Source: CAXBDP01 sp963974465 | GTDB lineage: Bacteria; Bacteroidota; Bacteroidia; Cytophagales; Cyclobacteriaceae | NCBI GenBank assembly: GCA_049340005.1 | Contig: JBMPIY010000013.1 | Strand: one strand, 5' to 3' | Length of the DNA stretch: 64,000 nucleotides | In this document: piece by piece, positions 6,816 to 15,509 of the stretch | Layout of the letters: each line of letters begins with the position of its first letter | Numbering within the stretch: position 1 is the stretch's first letter | The notes under the pieces: model-generated | Databases searched by the model: none | The model's input: the letters and a program-made list of their open reading frames with translations, nothing else | Told to the model about the DNA's origin: nothing | Translations under genes and position numbers: made by a program

Positions 6816-7733
6816 ATGGCTAAATCAATTGAAAAATATTTAAACAAGGTAATTCAAGGTGACTGCTTAGAAGTTATGAAAAACATTCCAAGCAAATCAA
6901 TTGATATGATTCTTTGTGATTTACCCTATGGTACAACTCAGAATAAATGGGATTCCGTAATTAACTTAGACCAACTTTGGAGTCATTATGAAAGAATCAT
7001 CAAAGATGATGGAGCTATAGCCTTAACAGCACAAGGACTTTTTACAGCGAAATTGATTATGAGTAACGAGAAATTATTCAAATACAAAATCGTATGGATA
7101 AAATCTAAATCAACAAATTTCCTAAATGCAAAGAAGCAGCCACTCCGCAAACACGAAGACATTTGTCTTTTCTACAAAAAACAACCATCATACAATCCTC
7201 AAATGACCAATGGTGAAGCATATGATAAAGGATATAGAAAAAATCAACTTACTGGGAGTTATGGAGACTTTAAATCCAACCATGTAAAGAGCAATGGAGA
7301 AAGATACCCAACTGACGTTATTGCATACGAAGAACAACAGGTAGATGATTTTGTGTATGTGAAAACTGCAGAATCCGAAGGTCCAGTTTTACACCCAACT
7401 CAAAAGCCAATAGAATTAGGTAGATACCTAATCAAGACTTTTACAACCCCTGGTGATGTTGTTCTTGACAATGCCTGTGGAAGCGGTAGTTTCTTGCTTT
7501 CTGCAATTTTGGAAAACAGACAATTTATAGGAATTGAAAAAAATGAAGATGTTTTACTTCATAAGGTTAAACCAATTGATTACATAAAAATTTGCACCGA
7601 CAGAATTCAGGAAACACTTAAAAGAAAAGAAATTGAAGAATCAACTTTAAGATTGTTTAATGAGCCAATCGCAAAATATCATACACTTAATTACAAAAAC
7701 GGAAAAGCAAAAGCAAGTCCAGCAATTTGTTAA
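6816..7733 (+). CDS. site-specific DNA methyltransferase, beta class (probably adenine-N6)
   Basis: The 305-residue protein shows the circular order of beta-class amino-methyltransferases. Motif IV DLPYGT lies at 35-40, near the N-terminus and preceded by IQGDCLEVMKNIP. The HPTQKP motif X (193-198) and motif I DNACGSGSF (218-226) lie at the C-terminal side. DLPY in place of DPPY is an accepted variant. It would transfer a methyl group from S-adenosylmethionine to the exocyclic amine of adenine (or cytosine N4) and so protect the host sites. It is followed closely by the large nuclease-methylase. Confidence 0.9.
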   Translation: MAKSIEKYLNKVIQGDCLEVMKNIPSKSIDMILCDLPYGTTQNKWDSVINLDQLWSHYERIIKDDGAIALTAQGLFTAKLIMSNEKLFKYKIVWIKSKSTNFLNAKKQPLRKHEDICLFYKKQPSYNPQMTNGEAYDKGYRKNQLTGSYGDFKSNHVKSNGERYPTDVIAYEEQQVDDFVYVKTAESEGPVLHPTQKPIELGRYLIKTFTTPGDVVLDNACGSGSFLLSAILENRQFIGIEKNEDVLLHKVKPIDYIKICTDRIQETLKRKEIEESTLRLFNEPIAKYHTLNYKNGKAKASPAIC

Positions 7734-7747
7734 TTGAATTACCAAAA

Positions 7748-10513
7748 ATGGCTAAAGTAACATACAACGAAAGAAGCTGGGCAATTGATATAATAAGCGA
7801 AATCAACTTGCATCTTGCAAATAAAAGTTGGCACTTTAAAAGTGCCGGAGGTGAAAGCACTATTAGCAATGAAAAATCAAGTCTATTTCCTGATGTATTG
7901 ATTTTCAAAGATCCATCAAGAGATATCATTTTACAAGGTTGGGAATTGAAAATGCCTGACACACCAATTAATGATGCTGAATTAATTAGCAATGCAATCA
8001 AGAAAGCCAATATTTTACAAAGGGACAGTTTTATTCTATGGAATGTAAAGAGTGCGGTTCTTTATTCTAAACAAGGAGATTCATTCTCAATTTTAAAAAC
8101 TTGGAATGACATTGATATTAATAACCGAACAGAAGTAAAACCAAAAGAAACTCTTTGGAAATCATTACTGCATGCCATACTTTCAGACTTAAATGGCTAT
8201 TTTGAATCTGGAGAAATTTCAGATGAAGTTTCAGCCGAAATCTTAGCAGTTGATGCAATCATAGATGTAGTTCTCGAAAACATACCCTCGACAGCGGAAT
8301 ATCTAAGGACAAATTTTAGAAGAAATTCAAGACTTGAAGCTCAAATAAACAATTGGTGGTTATCATCGGCAACTGAATATGGTTATAATCCAACAGCAGC
8401 AAAAGACGCTTCAAACAAATTACCTACTCTTTCAAAGGTAATTTTAACCGATTGGGTGTTTAAAATCATCTTCGCTAATGTTCTAAAAAGGCATTTTAAC
8501 GAAGCGAGAGCAATAGAATCAATAAACAATGAAACTTCAATTGAGCAAGCACAGGAAATAATTGCATCAATATCTGAGCATTGCAATTTTTGGAATATTT
8601 TCAGTGATAACCTTGCAATTGAGTTCATTTCAACTTCTGCTTGGAAACAGATTATCCAGTTAAATCAGTTTCTTTCATCAATCAACATTGCAGGAATTGA
8701 AATAGAAATCCTCCATAATTTACTCCAATCTTCGATAGTATCTGCAAAACGAAAGGTTGCAGGACAATTCGCAACACCTAAAAAATTAGCAGATTTATTA
8801 GTAAGGTTAACCGTTGAAGACAAAGAAGGAGTTGTAATTGACCCTTGTTGTGGAACAGGAACAATAATCAATCAAGCATATTTGCTCAAAGAGGAATACG
8901 AGTTTAACCAAGACGAAATAATAAACAGCATTTGGGCATCAGACAAACATTCTTTCCCTATTCAATTATCTACACTTACTTTGGCTAAGCCAAATAACTT
9001 TGGTAAAGTGTTAAACATTTTCAGAAAGGATGTGATTGAATTAGTAACAGGGCAGAATGTAACTTTCAAAGACCCGAACAATGGAAACGATATTTTAAAA
9101 CTTTTTCCTACCATTGATTATGCTGTTTCAAACTTACCTTTTATTAAGAGTAAAGAAATTCAGGTTTTAAACCCGAATATCACAGAAATAAACAACTTCA
9201 TTCAAGATGAAGCTGACACTACAAAATCACTAAGTGGCAAAAGCGATATTTTCGCTTATATCCCATTCTATTTACATCAACTACTTTCTGAGAACGGAAA
9301 AATTGGTCTTATACTTTCTAATGCTTGGTTGGGAACTGATTACGGAGAAATTTTCTTAGAGCTTATTCAAAAATTCTATGACATTGAAACTGTTGTAATT
9401 TCTGGCAAAGGAAAATGGTTTGACAATGCAGATGTAGTAACTACTTTCCTAATTGCAAAAAAGCGGAACCCAAATACTCCTATAAACCAAAACAGAACAA
9501 TTTCATTTTGCACCCTAAAAGAAAGCATAAACGAAATACCTGACATTAAACAATTGAGCGAAAATATTTTATTGGAAACTGATAATCAATTTGTAGCTGT
9601 TCAAAATTATTCAGTAAATGAGATAACCAACTTTGAAACTATTGGTGTTCCTTGGTGCGGTTACTTTGCAAATCTTAATTGGCTTACAGAAGTTTCAGAA
9701 AAACTAATTGATTGCAATCAGATTTTCAAGTTTACTCGTGGTGAAAGAAGAGGTTGGAATCCCTTATTTTATCCTGCATCTGGACACAACATTGAAGCGG
9801 AATATATAAGACCAGTTCTGAAAAACTTAAGAGGAACATCAGGACTTTATTGTACAGCAGATGGAGAAGCATTTTGTTGTTCAAGAAGTATTGAAGAATT
9901 AGAGCAACTCAATCATACAGGTGCTTTGCAATGGATTAGAAGTTTTGAAAATCAAAATAACGAAACAGGCGTTCCTCTTGCCCAATCTTTGCGCAAAGCA
10001 AATATGTTTTGGTATGAAATGAAAACCGAAAATATGGCAGACTTTGTCGCTAATGTGAATTACGATAGAAGTTTATTCATTGCAACCTTTGAGAATCGTT
10101 CATTCATTGACCAAAGAATGATTGGCCTTTCGCTAAAAGAAGATTATCAAAATGAAAACAGAATTTTGTTACTTGCCTTATTGAATAACGTTTTAAGTAT
10201 GTTTTTCATTGAGAGTTTTGGTTTTGGCAGAGGTTTAGGAGCACTTGATTTGAGAGCTACAAAATTTGAACGTGATTTTAAACTTTTGAATTTTGAGCTT
10301 TTATCAGCAGAGCAAAAGCAAAATATTATTAATGCTTTTCAACCAATTGCCAATAGAAGTAGACTGCCATTAAAACAAGAAATTGAGCAAGCAGACAGAA
10401 TAAATTTTGAAAGAGTTCTTTTAAATTCATTCGGAATAGATGAACACTTTGAAGCGATAAAATCATCCTTATTGCATCTTTATAATATAAGATTTGCAGT
10501 TAAGAATATCTAA
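7748..10513 (+). CDS. N-6 DNA methylase with N-terminal PDDEXK-like nuclease region (type IIG-like)
   Basis: ATG 7748 (MAKVTYNERSWAI) is preferred to the TTG at 7727 that overlaps the upstream gene. The 921-residue product begins with a nuclease-like core, FPDVLIFKD (D49) and WELKMPD (E66, K68). The middle has methylase motif X (GQFATPKKLADLL, ~339), motif I (DPCCGTGT, 365-372) and motif IV as SNLPF (461-465) where NPPF/Y is usual. The C-terminal third resembles target-recognition regions. Cleavage and methylation in one chain, as in type IIG enzymes, is inferred. The unusual motif IV could mean weak methylation, which would explain the separate methyltransferase upstream. Confidence 0.8.
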   Translation: MAKVTYNERSWAIDIISEINLHLANKSWHFKSAGGESTISNEKSSLFPDVLIFKDPSRDIILQGWELKMPDTPINDAELISNAIKKANILQRDSFILWNVKSAVLYSKQGDSFSILKTWNDIDINNRTEVKPKETLWKSLLHAILSDLNGYFESGEISDEVSAEILAVDAIIDVVLENIPSTAEYLRTNFRRNSRLEAQINNWWLSSATEYGYNPTAAKDASNKLPTLSKVILTDWVFKIIFANVLKRHFNEARAIESINNETSIEQAQEIIASISEHCNFWNIFSDNLAIEFISTSAWKQIIQLNQFLSSINIAGIEIEILHNLLQSSIVSAKRKVAGQFATPKKLADLLVRLTVEDKEGVVIDPCCGTGTIINQAYLLKEEYEFNQDEIINSIWASDKHSFPIQLSTLTLAKPNNFGKVLNIFRKDVIELVTGQNVTFKDPNNGNDILKLFPTIDYAVSNLPFIKSKEIQVLNPNITEINNFIQDEADTTKSLSGKSDIFAYIPFYLHQLLSENGKIGLILSNAWLGTDYGEIFLELIQKFYDIETVVISGKGKWFDNADVVTTFLIAKKRNPNTPINQNRTISFCTLKESINEIPDIKQLSENILLETDNQFVAVQNYSVNEITNFETIGVPWCGYFANLNWLTEVSEKLIDCNQIFKFTRGERRGWNPLFYPASGHNIEAEYIRPVLKNLRGTSGLYCTADGEAFCCSRSIEELEQLNHTGALQWIRSFENQNNETGVPLAQSLRKANMFWYEMKTENMADFVANVNYDRSLFIATFENRSFIDQRMIGLSLKEDYQNENRILLLALLNNVLSMFFIESFGFGRGLGALDLRATKFERDFKLLNFELLSAEQKQNIINAFQPIANRSRLPLKQEIEQADRINFERVLLNSFGIDEHFEAIKSSLLHLYNIRFAVKNI

Positions 10514-10523
10514 TTATTTGAAA

Positions 10524-10829
10524 ATGGAGACAAAAACAAATGACCTGACTGAAATAACATTAAAAATGCTATTAGATGAGGGAATTATTGAAAAGGGAAC
10601 AATTTTGTATTCTGAAACTAATCCCACTACAACTGCAAAGATAAATTCTGACGGTTTTATTGACTTGAATATTAACGGGAATCAGAAACTTTATTCATTC
10701 CCAAGTGGTGCAGCAAGAGCATTAGTTAATTTGAGTGTTAACGGGTGGAAATTTTGGAAAATAAAAATCAAAGATGAACTAAAGGAAATTTCAGAATTAA
10801 GACAAATTTATATGGAAAGAAAAAAATGA
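10524..10829 (+). CDS. RAMA-domain protein (restriction/methylase-associated)
   Basis: Starting at ATG 10524 the 101-residue protein is a single domain. Hallmarks are LLDEGIIEKGTILY, AKINSDGFIDLNI, FPSGAARALVNLSVNGWKFW and a short charged tail. That pattern (G..L, DG, S.AA, NGW..W) is the RAMA domain found fused or adjacent to restriction and methylase genes and thought to read modified DNA. It begins 10 bases after the nuclease-methylase stop and closes the operon. Its role as a modification reader or specificity helper is inference. Confidence 0.75.
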   Translation: METKTNDLTEITLKMLLDEGIIEKGTILYSETNPTTTAKINSDGFIDLNINGNQKLYSFPSGAARALVNLSVNGWKFWKIKIKDELKEISELRQIYMERKK

Positions 10830-11076
10830 TGCCAATGCTAAAGGGCATACATATTTGTATTTCACACCAGACAAATCCCAAACCAAAAATTGTAAATCAG
10901 GATGATTTTGCCAATGGTTCAGACATCTGGAAAAGAATATCGAACTCACAACATTACCTCTATGCAAGCATGGGTTTCAAGATTCATAGGACAGGTTAGT
11001 TGTAGATTTAAAGTTCAGCTCTTTGTAGGAATTTCAATGGCAAAATCAACCTGCCTGAAGATAGCTGAGAATCGTT
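10830..11076 (+). pseudogene. possible gene remnant in two frames
   Basis: Two short protein-like runs are present, GHTYLYFTPDKSQTKN and, in another frame, QDDFANGSDIWKRISNSQHY continuing to a stop near 11000. They would join with a one-base shift around 10890. No family is recognised. A 65-residue frame at 10902-11099 crosses this remnant in a third frame and is not called. Confidence 0.3.
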
Positions 11077-11109
11077 ATGGGTCATTTAAGAAGTCCTAAA
11101 TATAATAAT

Positions 11110-12051
11110 ATGGTATTAGACATTTCAGAAATATTAGTTGTCGGAGTTTCTTCCAGAGCACTCTTCAACCTAGAAAAAGAAAATCAAATCTTCGAAAAAG
11201 AAAATATTGAAGGTTTTAGAAAATATCAATTGGAACACGAGGATGAAATATTAACAGAAGGGACAGCTTTTCCTTTAATTGAAAGTTTGTTAAAACTAAA
11301 TGATATTGCATCAAAACAAATTGTAGAAGTTGTTATAATGTCAAGGAATAGTCCAGAAACTGGAGTTAGGGTTTTAAAATCTATTAAACATTTTAAACTT
11401 CCGATCACAAGATGGGCGTTTTCCGGAGGAGAACCGCTTTCGCCATTTATTGATGCATTTGATATTGATTTGTTTTTATCAAAAGACGAAAAAGAAGTTC
11501 AGAAAATAAGTGATACATCAAATTGTGCTACAGCTTTAATTTATGAACCACCAACAGACTATATTCCCGAAATCGACAGAGTCAAATTCGCTTTTGACGC
11601 AGATGCTGTAGTTTTTTCAGAGGAATCGGAACAGATTTATAAGGAGCAAGGAATGGAGGCTTTCCATAAACACGAATCAGAAAATGAAGACGTTCCACTC
11701 AATGACGGACCATTTGCTGAATTATTAAGAAAGCTATCTAAAATTCAAGAATTTTTGCCTACAACTATAGAATTAACACCTTTAAGGATTGCAATTGTAA
11801 CAGCTAGAAATGCACCAAGCCATATGCGAGTAATTAAAACTCTTCGCCATTGGGGAGTTTATGTTGATGAAGCTTATTTTATGGGTGGTTTATCAAAAGA
11901 CAAAGTTCTAAAAGCATTTGGAGCACATATTTTCTTTGATGACCAGGAGACTCATTTGGATGGCTCTAGCAAAGTAGTTCCATCTGGAAAGGTATTATAT
12001 AAGACCAATTCACCTTTGAAAAAATACGAGAAAAGCAATAAAGAAAAATAG
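11110..12051 (+). CDS. cytosolic 5'-nucleotidase family protein (PF06189 type)
   Basis: ATG 11110 (MVLDISEILVVGVSS) is preferred to 11077, giving 313 residues. The family signature VSSRALFNLE is at the start, with two related halves: MSRNSPETGVRVLKSIKHF then WAFSGGEPLSPFIDAF, and VTARNAPSHMRVIKTLRHW then YFMGGLSKDKVLKAF. This two-lobed pattern with SRN/TARN and GG motifs is typical of the bacterial relatives of cytosolic 5'-nucleotidase I, which dephosphorylate nucleoside monophosphates. It sits between a restriction cluster and a module-end repeat, so a nucleotide-depleting defence role is possible but unproven. Confidence 0.75.
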   Translation: MVLDISEILVVGVSSRALFNLEKENQIFEKENIEGFRKYQLEHEDEILTEGTAFPLIESLLKLNDIASKQIVEVVIMSRNSPETGVRVLKSIKHFKLPITRWAFSGGEPLSPFIDAFDIDLFLSKDEKEVQKISDTSNCATALIYEPPTDYIPEIDRVKFAFDADAVVFSEESEQIYKEQGMEAFHKHESENEDVPLNDGPFAELLRKLSKIQEFLPTTIELTPLRIAIVTARNAPSHMRVIKTLRHWGVYVDEAYFMGGLSKDKVLKAFGAHIFFDDQETHLDGSSKVVPSGKVLYKTNSPLKKYEKSNKEK

Positions 12052-12074
12052 AAACGAATGCACAGCAGTGATTA

Positions 12075-12128
12075 TAAGTAATTGCTTGTTCTCGCCTACT
12101 TCTGAAAATCCTCGCGAATTTTCAGTTT
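12075..12128. repeat. 54-bp module-end repeat, copy B
   Basis: Nearly identical to 6171-6224 over its first ~38 bases. The hairpin is retained with altered bases: CTGAAAAT (12102-12109) and ATTTTCAG (12118-12125). It follows the 5'-nucleotidase gene by 24 bases, as copy A follows the HNH gene. Confidence 0.7.
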
Positions 12129-12214
12129 AATGTTTACTTGTTAAAATTACCGTTAACCCACGGTAATACTCAAACTGGATACCATTACCCAACCAACTAT
12201 TCATACTCAAATTA

Positions 12215-12453
12215 CTACCTAATCATCCTCATCAAATACTCCCCATAGCCGCTTTTAAGTAAAGGCTGAGCGAGTTCACTTAATTGTTGTTTATTGATAA
12301 AACCCATTCTGTAGGCAATTTCTTCGATGCAGCCGATTGGGCGTTCTTCGATTGTATGAAGGTGCGGATTGCATTAATGATGCGAAAGTACCTGTATCGA
12401 GCCAGGCGGTGCCGCGACCTAATATGCCCACATGCAAATTACCTTGCTTCTCG
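12215..12453 (-). repeat. rfbA 3'-end fragment, copy 4 (longest)
   Basis: This copy matches 13258-13510, the last ~80 codons of rfbA, with a ten-base loss near the GLK-coding part and scattered changes. It ends with TAG like copies 1 and 3. The upstream flank ACCCAACCAACTATTCATAC is shared with copy 1. Its inner end is 11 bases from the stop of the DUF2310 gene. Confidence 0.85.
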
Positions 12454-12464
12454 TTAGTGGGTTT

Positions 12465-13211
12465 CTAGCTTGCGCCATAACCAAATATTGTGTTGCAGGT
12501 TTTACAAATTCTGTTGGGTATTTTCAGTCCAGAGTCAGAACCTTTTTCTCCGCAAACTAAGCAATGTTGATTGCCGTCTGGTTCGTCAATAAAGTAGCTT
12601 ATATAAACGGGAAGATTGAAATAGTTTGAAAGTTGTTTTCTGATTTTTTCACCCTCCAAATTCAGTTTGCCCTTTTTATAATTTGTCAGCTCCTTATAAG
12701 CCTCTTTTTCAAAGAGTCCTCCTTCAAGCCAGTTAGAATAAACTCTTTCGTGTTTTGTTTGCCAGTCCTCTAGTTGAATTTCTATCGGCACTCTGGAATA
12801 TGGAATTTGCCCTAGACAATTATTACAAGTCAATTCGTCTATCAATGGTAATGAACGCCCTTGCAAGATGTAAAAGTCAGACTTGTTGCAAACGCAATTA
12901 TTAACATCGTCAACTTCAATAATAACGTCTCGTTCTTTGATTACATTAGGTTTCTCCGCAAGCAAACTATTGAATTTTAAACGCCAAAACTCTTTTATTT
13001 CAGGGTTCTTGCTCCAGTTTTTGAAGGAAATACTATCACGGAAAATAACTGTCAGTTCTAAAATACTTTTATTTCGCCTTAAAACTCGGGGTTCTGAAAA
13101 AATCAAATTTTGTCTATAAAGAGAAGCTGACAAACCTATAAACTCTTCTCCTGTTGCATTGTTGTCAGCTAGGGTTAAAAGAATTTTAGCAGGAATTGGC
13201 TTGTCAGTCAT
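12465..13211 (-). CDS. DUF2310-like zinc-ribbon-containing protein
   Basis: The 248-residue protein has an all-alpha/beta N-terminal part with no obvious motif, a CNCLG-like pair in the middle (CNNCLG and VCNKSDF), and a C-terminal zinc ribbon built from CLVCGEKG and ICKTCNTIFGYG. That overall arrangement fits the poorly studied DUF2310 family, described as possible nucleic-acid-binding proteins. The gene is bounded by rfbA tail copy 4 at its end and by the intact rfbA 46 bp beyond its start. It is therefore the most recently placed module if insertion occurs at the rfbA end. Confidence 0.6.
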   Translation of the reverse strand: MTDKPIPAKILLTLADNNATGEEFIGLSASLYRQNLIFSEPRVLRRNKSILELTVIFRDSISFKNWSKNPEIKEFWRLKFNSLLAEKPNVIKERDVIIEVDDVNNCVCNKSDFYILQGRSLPLIDELTCNNCLGQIPYSRVPIEIQLEDWQTKHERVYSNWLEGGLFEKEAYKELTNYKKGKLNLEGEKIRKQLSNYFNLPVYISYFIDEPDGNQHCLVCGEKGSDSGLKIPNRICKTCNTIFGYGAS

Positions 13212-13257
13212 TTCATTAGTTCATGTTACTCTGAGTCGTCCTTACTTTCAAACAAGT

Positions 13258-14118
13258 TTATTTAATCATCCTCATCAAATACTCCCCATACCCACTTTTA
13301 AGCAATGGCTGAGCCAGTTCGCTTAGTTGTTGTTTATTGATAAAGCCCATTCGATAGGCGATTTCTTCGATGCATCCGATTTTGAGGCCTTGGCGTTCTT
13401 CGATCACTTGTACGAAAGTGCCTGCTTGCATTAGTGAGGCGAAAGTACCTGTATCGAGCCAAGCGGTGCCGCGGCCTAAAATGCCCACATGCAAATTGCC
13501 TTGCTTTAAATATATTTTGTTGATATCGGTGATTTCCAGTTCACCTCGCGGACTAGGTTCTAGGTTTTTGGCCATTTCCACTACCTTATTATCGTAGAAG
13601 TAAAGTCCCGGTACAGCGTAGTTCGACTTAGGTTCTTTGGGTTTTTCCTCTATCGAAATAGCCTTTTTATTTTCGTCAAACTCCACCACGCCATAGCGTT
13701 CGGGATCATTCACATGATAGGCGAAAATCATCCCACCATCGGGATTGCTATTTTCCTGTAGCAATTTCTGAATGCCTGTGCCGTAGAAGATATTGTCTCC
13801 TAAAATCAAGGCTACTTTATCGTCGCCAATAAACTCCTCACCAATGATAAATGCTTGCGCCAAACCTTCAGGTTTGGGTTGTTCGGCATAATGAAACTCG
13901 CAGCCCAAATTTTTGCCATCGCCTAAGAGCTTTTTGAAATTAGGCAAATCATGTGGTGTGCTAATAATCAATATCTCTTTAATCCCAGCCATCATCAAAA
14001 TGGACAAAGGATAGTATATCATCGGTTTGTCGTAAACGGGCATCAGTTGCTTGCTTACTGCTAATGTGAGTGGATGCAAACGTGTACCTGAACCGCCGGC
14101 GAGGATTATTCCTTTCAT
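13258..14118 (-). CDS. rfbA: glucose-1-phosphate thymidylyltransferase
   Basis: The 286-residue enzyme joins glucose-1-phosphate and dTTP to dTDP-glucose, the first step towards dTDP-rhamnose and related sugars. The nucleotide-binding signature ILAGGSGTRLHPLT is at residue 5, followed by SKQLMPVYDKPMIYYPLS, LGDNIFYGTG and YAVPGLYFYDN, all standard for RmlA. Length is usual. The 3' end is the template of four displaced fragments in the island to its right in transcription direction. rfbB is 47 kb away at 61154. The gene appears to be transcribed alone. Confidence 0.95.
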   Translation of the reverse strand: MKGIILAGGSGTRLHPLTLAVSKQLMPVYDKPMIYYPLSILMMAGIKEILIISTPHDLPNFKKLLGDGKNLGCEFHYAEQPKPEGLAQAFIIGEEFIGDDKVALILGDNIFYGTGIQKLLQENSNPDGGMIFAYHVNDPERYGVVEFDENKKAISIEEKPKEPKSNYAVPGLYFYDNKVVEMAKNLEPSPRGELEITDINKIYLKQGNLHVGILGRGTAWLDTGTFASLMQAGTFVQVIEERQGLKIGCIEEIAYRMGFINKQQLSELAQPLLKSGYGEYLMRMIK

Positions 14119-14224
14119 TTGTTCTCGTAATTTGAAATCTAAGATAAGGCAAGCTTTCCGAAAATGTAATCTTAGCTTTGCTTAATTAATATTATGTAAG
14201 ATTTTAGCGTATTTCAGTCGCCAA

Positions 14225-15211
14225 TCAGAATCGCTTGATTTTGGCTAAAGCCGGTTTCAAAATTCGCTCAATACTTGCCTGCTCGATGTTTTTGCCAATA
14301 AACACCAATTTGGATTCCTTGCCTTCCAGATCAAAATCTGCATCCACCAAGCTAAGGCTTAGATATTTGCCTGCCGATTGCAATATCCTCGTTTCGCTAT
14401 CACCCGCAAAGCGCACAAAGCCTTTGATGCGGTAGATTTGATGCTGATGTAGCGCCAGCAAAACCGTAAGACAATGCATCAATTCGTTTTTCTCAAACTC
14501 AAAAGAAGTCTGATAAGTGATCGCCGTAATATCATTATGCACATGATGGTGATGATGGCCATGTTCGTCCTTTTCAGCTGCTGGCTTACTGAGTGATTTA
14601 GGCAAATCAAAAATCTTTTCCCGCAGCAGTTCAGGATCCGAGATAGCGCCATCTTCGGTCGTGTAGATTTTAGCAAAAGGGTTGATACCAGCTAATATAC
14701 TTTGCAGCTTTTGAGCATATTCCTCCCGCACATTCCCCGTTTTGTTAATCACCAAATCCGTAGCGAAAGTAATCTGCCTGCGAACTTCATCGGCTTCTTC
14801 CAAGCGGTCTTCCGCCGTTTCAGCATCTACTACACAAATACAGGCATTCAGCGTAAAATATTCCTGCACTTCTGCCTGCATAAAAATGGCGCCCACATTT
14901 CCGGGATCAGCTATTCCAGTGGTTTCGATAAATAGATAATCCACCTCAAGTTTTTTGATAATGATTTCAGAAAGCACATTTTCCAGTTCGGAACCAATGC
15001 TGCAGCAAATACAGCCTTCTGTCAATTCGTATAGCTCGTTGTATTGCTTTGAAATAAGCTGTCCATCGATGGCTGTATCGCCAAATTCATTTTCAATAAC
15101 GATTTTCTTTTTGTCGGGCAGGCTTCTGAGCAGATGATTGAGCAAAGTAGTTTTTCCGGCGCCTAAAAATCCACTGATTAGTATTACTTGTATGGGTTGT
15201 TGCTTTGGCAT
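14225..15211 (-). CDS. G3E-family GTPase, CobW/zinc-chaperone type
   Basis: ATG 15211 (MPKQQPIQVILISG) is preferred, since the extra 24 residues from 15283 are not protein-like. The 328-residue protein has Walker A GFLGAGKTT, the metal-binding EGCICCSIG (CxCC), ETTGIADP, NKTG, and a histidine cluster (EHGHHHHHVHND) before the CobW C-terminal domain. CxCC G3E GTPases hand zinc or cobalt to target enzymes at GTP expense. Bases 15212-15509 upstream hold no other gene that I can see. A second G3E protein lies at 19926. Confidence 0.88.
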   Translation of the reverse strand: MPKQQPIQVILISGFLGAGKTTLLNHLLRSLPDKKKIVIENEFGDTAIDGQLISKQYNELYELTEGCICCSIGSELENVLSEIIIKKLEVDYLFIETTGIADPGNVGAIFMQAEVQEYFTLNACICVVDAETAEDRLEEADEVRRQITFATDLVINKTGNVREEYAQKLQSILAGINPFAKIYTTEDGAISDPELLREKIFDLPKSLSKPAAEKDEHGHHHHHVHNDITAITYQTSFEFEKNELMHCLTVLLALHQHQIYRIKGFVRFAGDSETRILQSAGKYLSLSLVDADFDLEGKESKLVFIGKNIEQASIERILKPALAKIKRF

Positions 15212-15509
15212 TTTATTCGTTGAATGATGGAGCTTGTTAGAATCAGAAATAAAGAATCTCTTTTCTCGTATTAATTTTAACAATTCTCGTGAATAAAAAG
15301 CCCAAAAGTTAATTTGCCAAATATTTGCCCCATCCGGCAGTTCAATAATACTACATAAGTAGCGGGAAATGCAGCATTTTAGTATCCGCGATATCAGCTA
15401 TTGCTTGATCCTTGCACAGGATTCCTCCACAGGCATTTTCTTCTACAAAGAATTGCATCTCTATTGCTTGCCTATGGAGGAAAGAATGCATGATTAAAAA
15501 AATCATCTG

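Noticed and set aside
12465..13211. DUF2310-like gene called as an HNH nuclease
   Set aside because: The cysteine pairs form a zinc ribbon, but no H-N-H core (DH ... N ... H) is present.
1..13257. Prophage or classical transposon origin of the island
   Set aside because: No phage structural gene, transposase, terminal inverted repeat or integrase is present; the repeats are gene-end copies instead.
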